Shown in pieces: positions 12,343 through 24,177 of a stretch of 64,000 bases of DNA. This stretch comes from Glossina fuscipes (taxonomy: Eukaryota; Arthropoda; Insecta; Diptera; Glossinidae), in the NCBI RefSeq assembly GCF_014805625.2, contig NW_023998459.1, positions 1,861,876-1,925,875 of the forward strand, given 5' to 3'. A program made the position numbers and the translations under genes. Each line of letters begins with the position of its first letter. Position 1 is the stretch's first letter. Below the pieces are notes generated by a model. The model worked only from the letters and a program-made list of their open reading frames with translations. It was not told the origin of the DNA and did not search any database.

Positions 12343-13332
12343 TCAGATTTGTTCTATTAGATTGTCAAGAATGAAATTTGCAAAAAAAAAGCCGAAGTTT
12401 GCTGAGGACTTATAATTATAAGAAACTGTTTTTTTTGTCAAAGTGTGCGCCCATATTGCTTGCACAGTTTTGCAATTTAAGTCTATGAATTCATGGAAAG
12501 CGAGTTTTACGGCATTATCGGAATTGAAATTTTTTCTTTTCAAGAAGTTGTGCAAATTGCGAAAGAAGTGGTAGTCAGTGGGAGCTAGATCAAGTGACTG
12601 TATTGCATGGTGAAGAAGTTCCAAGGCCAGTTGCTATAGTTTTTCCACGGTCATTTGAGCAGCATGTGGTCTGGCGTTATCTTTTAATGAGATAGGAGCC
12701 GATCTGTTGACCACTCTGGCTGTTTTTCTTTAAATTTTAGCATCGTTTGCCTACAGTATATTTCTGCTGGGATTGGTGAGCCTGGTTTCATGAAATTGTA
12801 ACGAACCACATCAGCGCTATCACCAAACACTCAGCATCAGCTTCGTTTAATAAATGGTGATTCATTCTTGTACAACCATTTCTCGTCACGATTATTTGAT
12901 TCAAAAATGGATCAGATTCGTGATGAGAGAGCAACATCAAAAAAGCTTCCAAACGATTTTGTTTCCGTTTTTCATTTCATGAGGAACACAATTATTTAAC
13001 TTTTGCACTTTCTCTATTTGAACTTAATGATATAGTATTGTTAATTTGTTAACATCAAACTTTAATGATAATTCATAGGTACTTTCATTTGGTTCAGACT
13101 CAACAGTGAATTTTAGTACGTCATTATTAATCTTTGACTCTAGGCGACCGACTGGGTCAATTGTGAAGTCAAAGTTACTAATGTTAAATTTCGCAAACCA
13201 ATTTAGTACCGTTGGCTGCTTATTTACACTACGACCAAATGCACTATTTATATTTCGCGCGGCCCGTGATGCCGTAGTTACACGTAAGAACTCGTACCTT
13301 ATAACAGTACGAATTTCTCGCATAGCCGCCAC
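12343..13332 (-). mobile_element. decayed mariner transposon (mellifera/Ceratitis-like)
   Basis: On the minus strand, 13024-13332 encodes the N-terminal DNA-binding half of a mariner transposase (IRTVIRYEF, then TTASRAARNIN and LNWFAKF). 12343-12700 encodes the C-terminal half: DNARPHAAQMTVEKL near 12660, then LDLAPTDYHFFRNL near 12590. Counting through one in-frame stop, the two Asp residues are separated by 34 residues, the mariner D,D(34)D spacing. The intervening 12700-13020 contains frameshifted pieces of the first catalytic region (MKPGSPIP-like). I could not find convincing inverted ends, so the limits are those of the coding remnant. It is an old, inactive copy, different from the mariners at 54391 and 57130. 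Confidence 0.85.
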
Positions 13333-13612
13333 TGTTAAAATTATTATCGCATTTTACATTCCAAGTTTTTTCATTTGCTACCCATATCGATGGTATTATT
13401 AAGAAAACATTTATTCACTAAGTCGTGACGTATACCACAATTCATTTAGAATGAACTCACTTTGTTTTTCATATTCTGTTCTCTAAGTCCTTTTATTATT
13501 AAGGAACCATTAATTCACCACGACGCAGTGTGCATTATATTTATTTTATAATTATGCTATTTCTAGGCAGATAGCATATCTTTGTTTACGGAATGTAGTG
13601 AAAAAAAGAAAA
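13333..13612. other. AT-rich spacer between mariner relic and DINE-1-like repeat
   Basis: Nothing recognisable was seen. The mariner 5' end should fall somewhere near 13340-13420, but no inverted repeat matching a partner near 12300 was found. Confidence 0.35.
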
Positions 13613-14046
13613 TTTAATCACTTGTAATTTTGTGTAGGCATGAACGATTTTTTCCATTTTTGCGCGTTTCCTAAAGTAAACGTGAATAACGAACAAACAT
13701 TAATACTTTTTTTGATACAAACACGGAATTGCGTTCAGTTTACGCTCCACTGCTTCTGTTTTGATCAATTTAGCGTATTTCCAATACCAATCTGCGCACA
13801 AAAGTTTTCAATGTTTCCAGCAAAGTTGAGGTGGATATCTTCATTTTTGCGACCAAGAGAATTTCAACAACAAATACCACACAGCCATACGGGCCAAAAC
13901 ACATGGTTTATTCAATTCAGAATTTCATGCTGATCAAAAATATGTACACTTTATAGAATCTCTGAAGCTTCCTTTTGAGTGTCACATAAACTATGAAGAA
14001 AAAAACGGAATGAGTACGTCACCATCCTACAGTGGTGGGTATAAAA
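13613..14046 (-). repeat. DINE-1-like (Helitron/Helentron-related) repeat, copy A
   Basis: The segment is homologous along its length to 24178-24615. Read on the minus strand it goes: TTTATACCCACCACTG, a GTGACACTCAAAAGGAAG block, an AAAGTGTACATA block, TTGATCAGCATGAAATTC and further AT-rich sequence. This order (terminal TATACCC, GGAAGC box, TATAAAGTATATAT-like box, TTGATCAGC, GTCTGTC stretch) is what I remember of the Drosophila DINE-1/INE-1 consensus. No protein is encoded. Family assignment is from memory and needs a database match; the presence of two related copies is directly visible. Confidence 0.6.
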
Positions 14047-15490
14047 TTACGACGGTAAAATATTAAATCATTGTCAGATACCAAGCTGTTAAATTTCGTA
14101 AAAATGCAAACTACAAGTTTCATCTTTTCCAACCTAATGTATTGAGGACTTTTTGTTTAAATTTTGATGCTCTCAACTATCGCAGCTTCATGCGTACCTA
14201 CTGATATCCCTAAGGTAAGGAAGAGCCCCTTACAGTCAAAAATGATTCTTAAATCAAATACTTTGGGACCGTTTTTACTTTGAAACATTTACTGCTTTTT
14301 TCCGAATGCATAGATGCTCAAACTAGCGCGATTCATTAATCACATTTGGAGTTCTCAACTCGAACGTAGTTAAACACTTTTTCGCTGTCAATAGAATATT
14401 CTAAACTGACGAAAGGGTGCCAGAAGGCAATAGACAGAAAACAAATACTGCTAAATCTAATGATATTTTGAAAAGTTTTGTCTATCCTCGCCCAAATGCT
14501 TGTTTTTTCAATGCATAAGCATTTACTTTGACAATTTATTTGTTAATATGTTTATTAGTAAACAGGTACACCATGTCATTTTAATCGTAATATAAAAGTA
14601 AATACAAAGTTCATTTTCACTTCTATCAAAAGGTATGTTAGATTTGCCGAATGTACCAAAAAAATTTAGATGTTGTTACATATGCTATCCCTCTTATGTT
14701 TGCTACAAAGTAATATATAAAGTAATGAATGAAAATCATTCCTGTTTTTTATTCCCTTTAAAGAGAAATTTGGCAGTCTTGTAAGTACATATGTCCTCAT
14801 TTCGCACAGTTCTCTTTGAGGAAATCAAATTCGTTAAATTTTTAACTGAATTTGATCCGTTTGTTTGAGTGAAAAGCTTCCTGCGTGTTGTTTATTTTTC
14901 CTCAAGAATCTTATGTGTTAATATTCGTAAGCAGCATCTCAGCGTTAGAAATGTTTATTTTATTACTTTTCTAGCTGGGTAGCGATTACAGCTTACTACC
15001 ACCTTTTTATGTCGAATTTTGCAATAAACATTTTTCGTCCTCTCTTTCTATGTGTTTAAAATTAAGCCAACATGCTCTACATATCTAAAAAAACCAAATC
15101 GAACTTTGTAGTCTAAGTGCGAATATTGCCTTCCTGACGAAAATAGTGTGATCCATTGCTTCACAAACCACAGAGTGAACACACAGTTATTATTCAATAT
15201 ATATCTTTTTATTCTCTAACATCAACGGCAAAAGGCTTTTAAAAATCTGTTAGAAAAATAATATTTCGCAAAAATATTTTTGCAGGCAACATGTAAATTA
15301 ATGTAAAATATTTGAAACGCTGCGAAATAATCAGAATCAGAGCGGGATGCCTAACCATGGAACGATGAATTAATTACATATATGCTATGTTTGACTGGTT
15401 TGACTTGTGGCGTAATGTATTTCAATGAAGCGTAACTTAATGTTAAATTGTATTACAATTTTCATGTACTAAGAAGCGAAAAAAAGGAAT
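14047..15490. other. no gene seen
   Basis: AT-rich sequence with no credible reading frame, RNA or repeat that I can pair with another part of the window. Confidence 0.4.
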
Positions 15491-15706
15491 TATTTTTCTG
15501 TTTGCTATCTGCGAGTTAAACATTCGAAGTTTGTTGACGTGCTTAAAAGAAGAAAATTGCAAATAATTTAAAAAAATTGAAAAAGATATAGAAATATATA
15601 TATAAAGTATTATTCTTTGTCGTGCGTGCGGTTATTACTAGTTAATTCGTACATCACGTGAATTGTGCGCGTCCACACGCGATAATCTTCAAAAGTTTCT
15701 GAAAGT
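15491..15706 (+). repeat. 216-bp near-identical dispersed repeat, copy A
   Basis: Positions 15491-15706 and 33980-34195 are collinear over 216 bp with only two differences that I can find (C/T near 15504 and C/T near 15697 of copy A), about 99% identity. The sequence is not coding: it has AAAATTGCAAATAATTT, a run of ATATAT, then the mixed CGTGCGTGCGG and CACACGCGATAA parts. Both copies lie upstream of an A-rich tract. It sits 665 bp before ORF1 of the R1-like LINE and might be part of that element's 5' region or a duplicated host exon or promoter. Confidence 0.85.
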
Positions 15707-16370
15707 CTTATAAAGATATTAGAATAAGTGTCTGGAAGTCCAATAAGGATATTGAAACATTGAGCATCATTTTAGTGTTGTGTGTTTGCTGCTTTGCGCT
15801 ATTGCGCCACGGCGTTACATATCCTCATAGTGTGAAGAGAAAAACAATAAACGGAAGAAAAAAAAAAATAAAAAAAAAATAAAATTAAAAAAGATAATAA
15901 TACTCATTATACGGTTTTTTCACAATATTTTTTTTTTATTTTTTCACAATTTGAACATATTGTTTCAATTCCAATTTGTGTACAAATAAGACAAGAACAA
16001 CTTAACATTCCACGTTGTTCCTTATTGGTGAATCTATATAGTGAATTGTAACACTTTCTATATAAGAAAGGATTGAGCGACCTCTGACTGTATTAAATGA
16101 AGTGAATTTATCGCCGAATGTTTTTGAATTGCTATTTGCGTCTCGGCAGCGCTTGCGGTTTGCTCAGTTGCGATTTGCTGGGTTGTGATTTGTTGAGTTG
16201 CGGTATGATTAGCTGAGTTACGATTTAGGCAGCTTCTAAGGTACCATATTGTATCAGCCAAACTTATATATATATACTTCACCGCGCTTAAAGCTAATTG
16301 CGCATATATACCATACGTGGTTGTAATGGGCAGAGGCCCTAGCACGACCAAGAGGGGTTCATAAGCAGCG
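15707..16370. other. non-coding sequence before R1-like ORF1
   Basis: This holds an A-rich tract (about 15840-15900) and, at 16140-16215, an imperfect repeat of GTTGCGATTTG-like units. It may be the 5' untranslated region of the R1-like LINE, but no boundary is visible. Confidence 0.4.
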
Positions 16371-17604
16371 ATGTCTGGTGGGTCCGACCGCAGTCATGAC
16401 AGTTGTTCTCACGTGGATATGTCGTCCGATACTGACACTTTGATTTCGGGTGATTTTGTGCGTAACTCTAATAAGTGCGGGGCCGGTAATGTGTCCAACG
16501 AGTCTGGGGAAGAGCCTAAGAAAGCCAGGAGCGAAGAAAATAGTAGGAAGAATAAAGAGGTAACGATGTCCATCCGTGCTGCGGGTGTTTTTAAGGCGTG
16601 TCACTTTAAGCCAACAAACAGATCGGCTTCTAATGGCGCGGGTGCACTTAAGGGTCGTGCTGCGGTGCCGCGTGCGGCTGCAACTATTGCGGTGGCTCCA
16701 GCTTTAGCTGCTGCACTCGCTGCGTCTCTTAGTGCCACGCGTAAACCCGGGCGGCGATCGGTGGCAACCGATACCGTTACGCGGATGAACTCGTTAACTA
16801 CATTATTGACCGACTACATGAATGCGTTTTTTGCCTGAAAACGTAGATGTGGGTGCTGCCAGAACTGTTGTCAATGTGGCGAGCATATTGTTTGGTCTGT
16901 TCGTAGAAAATTGCACACCTAATTGGCCGCATTGAAGGGGCTGAAGTTGCGGCGGATGCTTCCCGCCTCCTAATTATTTTGGTGGGGCGCCCCCAACCGC
17001 ATCGGCTCTTAAAACAATCGTGGAGGCAACGCCGACTCCAAAACTTCTTAACGCAGTGGAAACCTGGTCCTTTTGTGCTGCGGAGAGGACATAGATCGTG
17101 ACCAGTACAAAGTTTCGGGAAGTTTAGCATAATATCTCGGTTGAAGAGAAGTTGACCCCGAAGGTATTGTGTCAGTCCGTGCATTAAATGCTTGATCCGT
17201 CTGCTTTGATGGAGGGCTTATATGAGATGAACTTTAAAATCCTATTCTCTGCTGGGGAATTCAAAACGATTATTCGAATGGTCTCGAAACATTGGGTTAA
17301 GAGTAGCAGTACGGCCAACGTCGTTGTTGAAGGATGCCCTGCAATGGATATTCTCTTGAGTGTCGGTAGGGTATACGATAATTACCATTCTTGCGTAGTG
17401 CGCCAATATGATGACGTGCCTGTTTACTTTCGTTGCTTAAGCTTTGACCATAGGGTGAAAGAATGTGGAGTTCAGGCTGTTGTCTGCAGACACAGTGGCC
17501 AAAACGGCCACCGGCACAGTATATGTACTAACGCTGCACACTGCCGAAATAGTGAATTCCGGGGCTTCCTGCTGGACATTTCATGTTGTCCCGGGCCCTC
17601 CTGA
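16371..17604 (+). pseudogene. ORF1 (Gag-like) of R1-like LINE, broken
   Basis: The frame from ATG 16371 (155 codons) is a hydrophilic N-terminus rich in Ser, Asp and Lys followed by an Ala-rich part. It is interrupted, and the C-terminal part appears at 17188-17604 with retroviral-type zinc knuckles: YFRCLSFDHRVKECG (one Cys position changed to Tyr), then CRHSGQNGHRHSIC and a third partial CXXC. Multiple knuckles at the end of ORF1 are typical for R1-clade LINEs and serve to bind the element RNA. The middle (16839-17187) holds frameshifted remains. It is inactive. Confidence 0.82.
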
Positions 17605-17645
17605 ATATAACAGGACGATCGCGCGGGTAGCGGCTAGACATTAAT

Positions 17646-20560
17646 ATGGCTCTGCTCATCCTGCAGTATAATTGCAACCGCGGTTATTATGCGTTGCATG
17701 AGTTGGATCATTGTATGGGTCAGTTTGGCAGCGCAGTGGCACTGGTGCAGGAATCCTACGCTTTTGGATTAGAGGCTTGCAAACGGGAATGCGGGTTTTT
17801 CTTGACTCCGGTTACCATTCTGCTGCCATAGTAAACTATGTAATTGTGGACAAGACAATTGTTAAAGCCAGTAACCATGGCGAGAGATACTGCTCGTAGC
17901 CAGCTTCTACTGTACATTCAATCAACAACTGGACGGGTATACTAAGTCTATGGATTCGGTCTTACTGTTTGCAGGTACTAACCCTTTAATTTTGGGACTC
18001 GATGCAAATGCCTGTTTCCCCTTCTGGTTTAGTAAGATGCCAAAACGTGTGCCTGGTCTTCGAAATCAGCTGAGGGGGCACGTATTATCCGAATGGCGTG
18101 CATCACGAAATGTTGATGATTTGAATGACCGTAGTTAGTGGTTTACGTTCCACGGTCCGGTTGGTGCTAGTGACATTGATATCTCTATCGCAAGTGGGGC
18201 TGCAGTTGGAGTGTTTGATTTCTCTTGGGGGGTCAAAGGTGTATGGGTGTTTAGTGATCACAACTTCATTAAAGTGGTCGCTAACAATACTCTTTCTACA
18301 TCTACATAATTGAACGTCGCGGGGTAAATTGTGATACCTGCGGGGTTCACATAAGGGAAGTGGTGACTGCTGTATCGCTTGAGGTTTTTGCCTATAGATC
18401 GTTGGATGGGTAGGTAGAGTATATTTCCCAGTCCGTTTGTGGTTTGAACGACTTGCTCCTTGAGAAATTTCGCAAGCCAAAGCGACGAAGGCTAGCCGCT
18501 CTGTCCGCGAAGTGAAGAGCCATTCGCCGTCTTAGGCGGAATTTTCAGCGTGCGAGGCCGTCCGATACTACGGATGCTTAGAATACTTAGAATTTATTCA
18601 AGGCAAGGCCTTTATGAGTACAAACGTATGCTTTCAAAATCGAAGGAAGATGACTGGAAGGCTTTTGGAGGCAGTTGGAAGTCTGTGGTATTAGTGCTAA
18701 CGGCACAGTACTTCCTACCGGGAAAGAGTGTCTGGGCGTTTTAATGGGTAGCTTCTTCCCAGAATTGGATGAAGTTGTGCCTCCTGAACATCGGATGGCA
18801 TCTTCTCCGCCACACTTGAAAGAATATTGAATTGGATGTGCCATCGCTAATACCAAAGCGAAAAGGTCGCCAGGTTTGGACGGAATAACTGATAAAATAG
18901 TAGAAGCCATTTGGAAAGTTGTTCCTGATTATCTCTGTAAGATTTCCAGTCAATACCCAGCGGGTAGTTATTTTCCAGCCCAGTGGAAAATGGCTGGATG
19001 CCGCTCCTGAAGTCGCCTGATAAAATTAGGAGTGATCATAACTCTTACCTGGCCCTCAGTCTCTTCCCAGTGCTCGGTGAACTACTGGAAAGGGTTATGG
19101 TAGAAAGGCTGCTGGGGATTCCTAATCTGGGTGTGTCTAAGAAGCAGTTAGGGTTCCTATAAGGAATCTTTACCGAAAACGCTTGGCTGCATGTGCAGAA
19201 ATATGCTGATGCTTGGAAGCAAAGTGCATGTTGGGAATATTTGAAGACTTCAAGGGTGCGTTTGATTGTCTGCTATGAGAAAAGTTCTTGGAAGGCTACA
19301 AGAAGTAAATTGCCCATAAATCAAGCTCTGGGCAAGTTATTTCTCTCAACGACGTGCATGCGCTCTCGGTTCTATCGATATGATAATATAGAAATGTAGT
19401 AAGAGGTTGCCAGGATGGATCTATCTGTGGGCCATTTGGAACATCATGATGGATCCTCTGTTAAGGCGGCCAGATGACTTATGCAAGTGTTCTGCATCTC
19501 TCGACAATCTGCTCATCCTAGTCGAAGGCCAATCGCGAGCTGTTCTTCAGCAGTTTAGAGAGCATATATTACACATGGTTACAGAGCGCCGGCAAGTTGT
19601 TGTGATTGCGTCGCTGGTGAAAACCGTGATGATGCTATTAAAAGGTTGTCTCTCTCATGGTCGACTTTCAGTGTCTAGAATGAATGTGGCTAGTCTTAGA
19701 TACAAGACTATTGTCAAATATTTAGGAATTAGCATATGTCAAATAGTGAATTTTTCCGCTCACCTTGCAAGAGTGAAGGAAAAACTTATGAATGTGGTAA
19801 GACAGTTTTATCGTCTCCTACGGTGTGAATGGGGGTTAACCAGACGAGCTGTTCGCGCCATATATGATGGAATATTCGTGGTCTGTGCGACTTATGGGTC
19901 ACCAATATGGAACCGAGCGATCCCGGCTGTTGGCCAAAATAAAATTTTGAGTTGTCAGCATGTTCATCATGCGAATTCGTACTGTCTTCAAGATAATGAG
20001 GAGACTGCCGTTACTGCCAACTGACGGTTTAAATAATGATGAAGTAGAAAAGTTAAATTTCAGGGAGCGTATCATGCTTTTAAAGAAACGTGTCCGTGCC
20101 TCTTAACAATCCCGTTCGAAACGCAGAGCAACCTCTGACTTTATCCGCGATGTCTCATATGTACAAAAGCATCCAGATTTTAACTTTAGGCTTCCTCGGG
20201 GATTTCTGCTTACGGACCACGGATGGCTTAATGCATTCCTGCAGAAGACATATCTTTCGGGAATTAGGGGTTGCCTATGCGGCATGTCTGGAGATTGGTT
20301 TGTGTGTATGTTCCAAGTAAACGGATCTTACAGACTTAGAAGCAATGGATATACGACAAGCGACTGAGAACTTTAACTTCAGGTCTTCGACCCTCTCTAC
20401 TTCTGACACGGTGGCAGCAGTGGACACGTACGCTACACAGGCATTCATTAGACGCAGCACTGAGAGACATGGTCTGGACAACCCTGTCTGATCCTCTTCC
20501 ATGCTCCTCTTTTACGGTGATAATAACTGAATAATAGGGGGTTTGGAGCTGCATGGATCT
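17646..20560 (+). pseudogene. ORF2 (endonuclease and reverse transcriptase) of R1-like LINE, broken
   Basis: ORF2 starts with ILQYNCNRG near 17655, the usual beginning of an R1-type endonuclease, and continues with the catalytic LGLDANA near 17995. The reverse transcriptase follows from about 18840 with the conserved AKRSPGLDGI block and 19407-20024 as the longest piece. At 19494-19508 the active-site motif expected as AYADD reads ASLDN, so catalysis is lost. 20105-20300 carries the C-terminal part (FIRDVSYVQKHPDFNF, then a Cys-rich CLCG). At least ten stops and frameshifts break the frame. In a live element the product would nick its target and reverse transcribe the RNA in place. Confidence 0.85.
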
Positions 20561-21290
20561 CTTAAGTCTTACCAGAGGCTTCTTCCTTCTGGTTGTTGAT
20601 GTGGGAAAAGTCGCTTCCTGGTTTCGCCTTCATCCCTGTTCATTCGGTCTTCGGACTCTGTCCATAAAAATTTATTTTAAAAGGCATCGCCCGGTGAGTG
20701 AGAATACTATGCCCATGCGCTTAGTATGGACTAGTTTCCTTCGAATGACAATTTCGTGCCGAGTTCGGATCTAATGGGACCTAGAAAATCCGACAGAAGA
20801 CTTTTATAAATTTCTTCTAAAAATTTTTTCCTAAATTCTGCTACCACGCTCAGCAGGAATCCCCAAAGCATTTCCTCTAGCTTAGGCCTGCCAACGGGAA
20901 CGACCCTTAGCGGGGGTTTCGTAGTGACTATGATTAGACCAAAATCGCGGGAAGAGCTTTTGCTCGATGTGGAGTTATGTCGCAACCGGGTGGCTTATTC
21001 GCAGAAAGGCAGAGGTTTTAGATAGTGCCTCGCTTTCACCAGAGGAGGGATGTGACCATAACGTATATCGTCTAGTACTCGAGAACGTAATCTTCCTCAT
21101 GGCGACGTGTCCGCCGAGCTCGACACTGTATGTTGCAGGGATCATTAACGTCGGGAAATCCCAGTGTTTCACACTCCGTGTGTCATCGGGCACCGTGAGG
21201 TTGAACTTTCACGGTAGCGTACCCACGTTAAACCCTCATAGAGGTCTATTTGTTATCTATATATTTTTGAAATAAATTTACAAGTATATA

Positions 21291-22999
21291 TTTAAACTCT
21301 ACCGACCTTGAGATCATAAGCCAGCACAATTGAATTGTGAATCGCGGTCGTTTGCCTACCCGGCTACTCAAGAGTATAAATTGACTTTTTTTGTAAAAAT
21401 TTAATGTTAATTAAATGTAATGTGCTTCATAATAAATAATAAACCGTAAGTTCAGAAAGTTTTGTCTAAGAAGCATTTTGAAAATTTGACAGTTTGCAAA
21501 CTAAAATTTTAAATTGCCTATCCTAAAACTTGGTAGCAAATTAGGAAAATAATTCGGACAGGGCGCTTCTGCCTGTTGTATTATTTCCAAATTCCATTCC
21601 ATACTCCTATCTCGAGTAACACTAACAGCTAAAATAATTCGCACTTCCATGAATTGTCACTATACTTTACTATTTAAAATACCTCAGTATGTAATCGACT
21701 TCTAAAATCGCTAACTGACTTTTTATAAGTTATTTGTTTGTTTTGCTTTTTCTGGTTTACGCCAGTGCTTTGGGAGATTAAAAGTTTTCATTTGAAAAAC
21801 AAAACTTGTGGTTGCATTCATCGTTGCTGTACCTTTATATGAAATTTCGTGTTTTGAATCAAAAGTTAACAACGTCGTTATTAACTTGCGAAAACGAAGG
21901 ACAAAAACAAAATAATTGTACAAAAGAGATCAAATTAATTGTAAATTTCAATGTTTTAGTTATCCTTTACGCTGCAATTTAATGAAGTTGATTAAAAAAT
22001 AAATTAATAAAAAAAAAATACGATTTTTTATTTTGGACTCGAAATTAGAAACCACCTATTTATTATATAATTAACATGAAACGCCTACTCGTCTGCTTGT
22101 ACTATCCTAGAAACTACGGTGGAACGAGCCTATTCCCTTGAACGCATTGAAGTTGATCAATTTGTGAGCTCTGACTGCTTGGGTATGGCCCTTCGGTGAG
22201 TATTCGTGGTGGTTGTGGTTTTCATTCATTCCAAGCCAAAGTGGAACAAATCAAGGTGCGAATAGGCCTCAACATTGATCAGAGTGGGTTTATTGAGCCA
22301 TACACAATAAACAATCTGGACTCTGGTGCTGTTTAGGCCCCTAGTTTATAGGGATTGTCTATTTCGCCTGGAGGCGTGGGTTACCCTTAAATAACCCACG
22401 TGGCTTGGGCCACCGTGGAATTAAGCCATCAAGGCAGGTACCCATTTGAAACCCATGTCGCAATCACTGTACTATCCTATCATTTTCGTGAATTATGTGA
22501 ATTTTATGAAAATATATTTCTTGTCTGTTAAAGTGTTGCGAGATTTTATGATTTATCTTGTAAGAAAGCAAGGCTGCCCGAAGCCCTGCTTCACAGATAT
22601 ACTTGCTCGCTATTGTAAACTTACGCCGATATATTCATATAAATGTATTCTTATTTAAGTACTTACATAAAAGCGAAGTACTTAAATTCGAATTACACCT
22701 CTGTGCACTTCTGAATTATATACCTACACTCATATACATGTACTTGTGCTTGTGTATGAACTAACTACTCGAATTTGTACATACACTCTACATGCATCAC
22801 ACGCCCATATATATATTTATAATAAACATAAATGTCTACCTACTTGAACTTCTATCCATATCGATCTGTAGGTGATGGTACTGTGAGGTTCTTTCCTGAG
22901 CCCAAGGTCCTCTCATGAGATAATTTAAATTGCCTGATTGAATTGTCACATATTATATTTAATGCTCATATATTGTTAAGCTTTTTACTGCTTCGACCT
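21291..22999. other. no gene seen; contains a GC-richer unassigned block at 22080-22450
   Basis: Most of this is AT-rich and empty. The block 22080-22450 stands out by composition and a short open stretch (RAYSLERIEV, then CLGMALR and a stop near 22198), followed by an inverted pair GTGGGTTA..TAACCCAC (22376-22403). It could be the C-terminus and 3' region of a further LINE, but I do not recognise it. Confidence 0.35.
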
Positions 23000-23170
23000 A
23001 CTTTCCAAGTTAATTATCCTCATTCCTCGTGGAACTTATAAAATAGTGAAGCCTATCCATTTCACCATAAACTCAATATTGCATTTATAAAGAGCCTACA
23101 CATAGATGCAGATTTACGGTTTTCTATAAGAGATAATTCGTATTTTTAACTTGTTTAGAGTTTAGTTGTA
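23000..23170 (-). repeat. dispersed repeat related to 55140-55330
   Basis: The + strand here and at 55140-55330 share a series of collinear words: AAAATA(C/G)..GAAG(A/C)CTATCCATTTCA, TTATAAAGA.C.TACACAT and GGTTTTCT.A..AGATAATTC. Similarity is roughly 70% by eye. Here it lies just inside a primer-binding site, suggesting that it is leader sequence of a gypsy-type element. Confidence 0.55.
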
Positions 23171-23212
23171 TGAGTTGTAACGTACGTTGTTTCCTTACCT
23201 GAACATTCTTCG

Positions 23213-23231
23213 GGCCCCACGTTGAGCGCCA
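23213..23231 (-). other. primer-binding site, tRNA-Lys type, of a gypsy-like LTR element remnant
   Basis: The minus strand reads TGGCGCTCAACGTGGGGCC, one base away from the tRNA-Lys primer site known from gypsy-type elements (TGGCGCCCAACGTGGGGC). The adjacent 23232-23640 would then be the 5' LTR on the minus strand and the leader would run towards 22860. I could not find the LTR's far end or a second LTR. Confidence 0.55.
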
Positions 23232-23475
23232 ATTTTTACTTGTGCTGCTCTGAGTTTTTTTTTAATTGTTTCTTTATTCATCGGTGCTTATAATTACGCA
23301 TTTAACCGTGTTAACCAACTTTCTTACGGCTAAAGGAGTTAAATTGCACTATTATATAAAGTACAACAAAGCGCAGTAAAGCGCAGTTTTCAAAGTAGAC
23401 ATATTTTTACTTAAAATGTTTTCAGGCCTAAAGTAATAGCGAAGTGAACTTAAGTGTCAGTGTTAAAACAATGAC

Positions 23476-23526
23476 GTTATATTATATTATTATTATATTA
23501 TATTATTATTATATTGTATTATTATA
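23476..23526. repeat. AT simple repeat
   Basis: TTATATTA units repeat with slight variation for about 50 bp inside the putative LTR remnant. Confidence 0.8.
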
Positions 23527-24177
23527 GGCAATAAAGTATTAAAGACAAATATAAGTCCATGTAAAGTATTAAAGGCGAACATAAGTGTATTTAATTTCTT
23601 ACAAAGTTATTTATAAGGTATGGCAGTCGCGAGTCTATATACTGCACTATGCGATAGCGCTTTCTTCTCCTATTGTGTAATAAAACATTATAATTTTGAG
23701 AAGGTGAAAAAGGTGAGAAGCTGTAAACGGATGGACGTACATGTCATTAAAAAGTTAGCTAGTTTAGCAGGAAAGGGAGGAGTTTCAAATGTTTTCCTTC
23801 AGACCCTACACAGACGACTATATTCAAGAAATGCACGCGCAATGACACTTACGAAAGCGAAGGGACGAACTAAACATACTTACCATGCTTGATCATCTTA
23901 CGCCCCGGCCACTGTATATCTTGTCGTACCTATGATCTCCAACGGCCCAAGATTTTATACGGGAGTCTCCTGATCCCTCTAGTCGAATCTTCTTTCAAAA
24001 AACAGAAATTTAATTTAATACATTTTTTTTTTTGTTTGATAAACTGATTATCATTATATTTACTTTATGCATTTGTATATCATATAATTTGAGGAATGAA
24101 CAAAGTAGGTTTAAACATTCTGGCTTGTGTTACGATAGATAATGACAGGCATAAAACCTCAAAAGATTGAAAAAATA
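23527..24177. other. no gene seen
   Basis: A short open stretch (23620-23892) starts at ATG but has no recognisable domain. It overlaps the putative LTR remnant, so I do not call it a gene. Confidence 0.35.

Larger units (their letters stand above)
16371..21290 (+). mobile_element. R1-like non-LTR retrotransposon, old copy
   Basis: ORF1 with zinc knuckles, ORF2 with R1-type endonuclease and RT, and about 700 bp of 3' untranslated sequence with higher GC than the surroundings follow each other on the + strand. The likely 3' end is near 21280, where composition returns to AT-rich. The 5' end is not defined. R1 elements proper insert in 28S rRNA genes; here I see no rDNA on either side, so this is either a non-rDNA relative or a displaced copy. 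Confidence 0.75.

Noticed and set aside
22080..22450. 28S rRNA fragment near the R1-like LINE
   Set aside because: The wording does not match any 28S stretch I know, including the R1/R2 target region.
23476..23526. CRISPR-like regular repeats
   Set aside because: It is an AT simple repeat without spacers; the window is eukaryotic.
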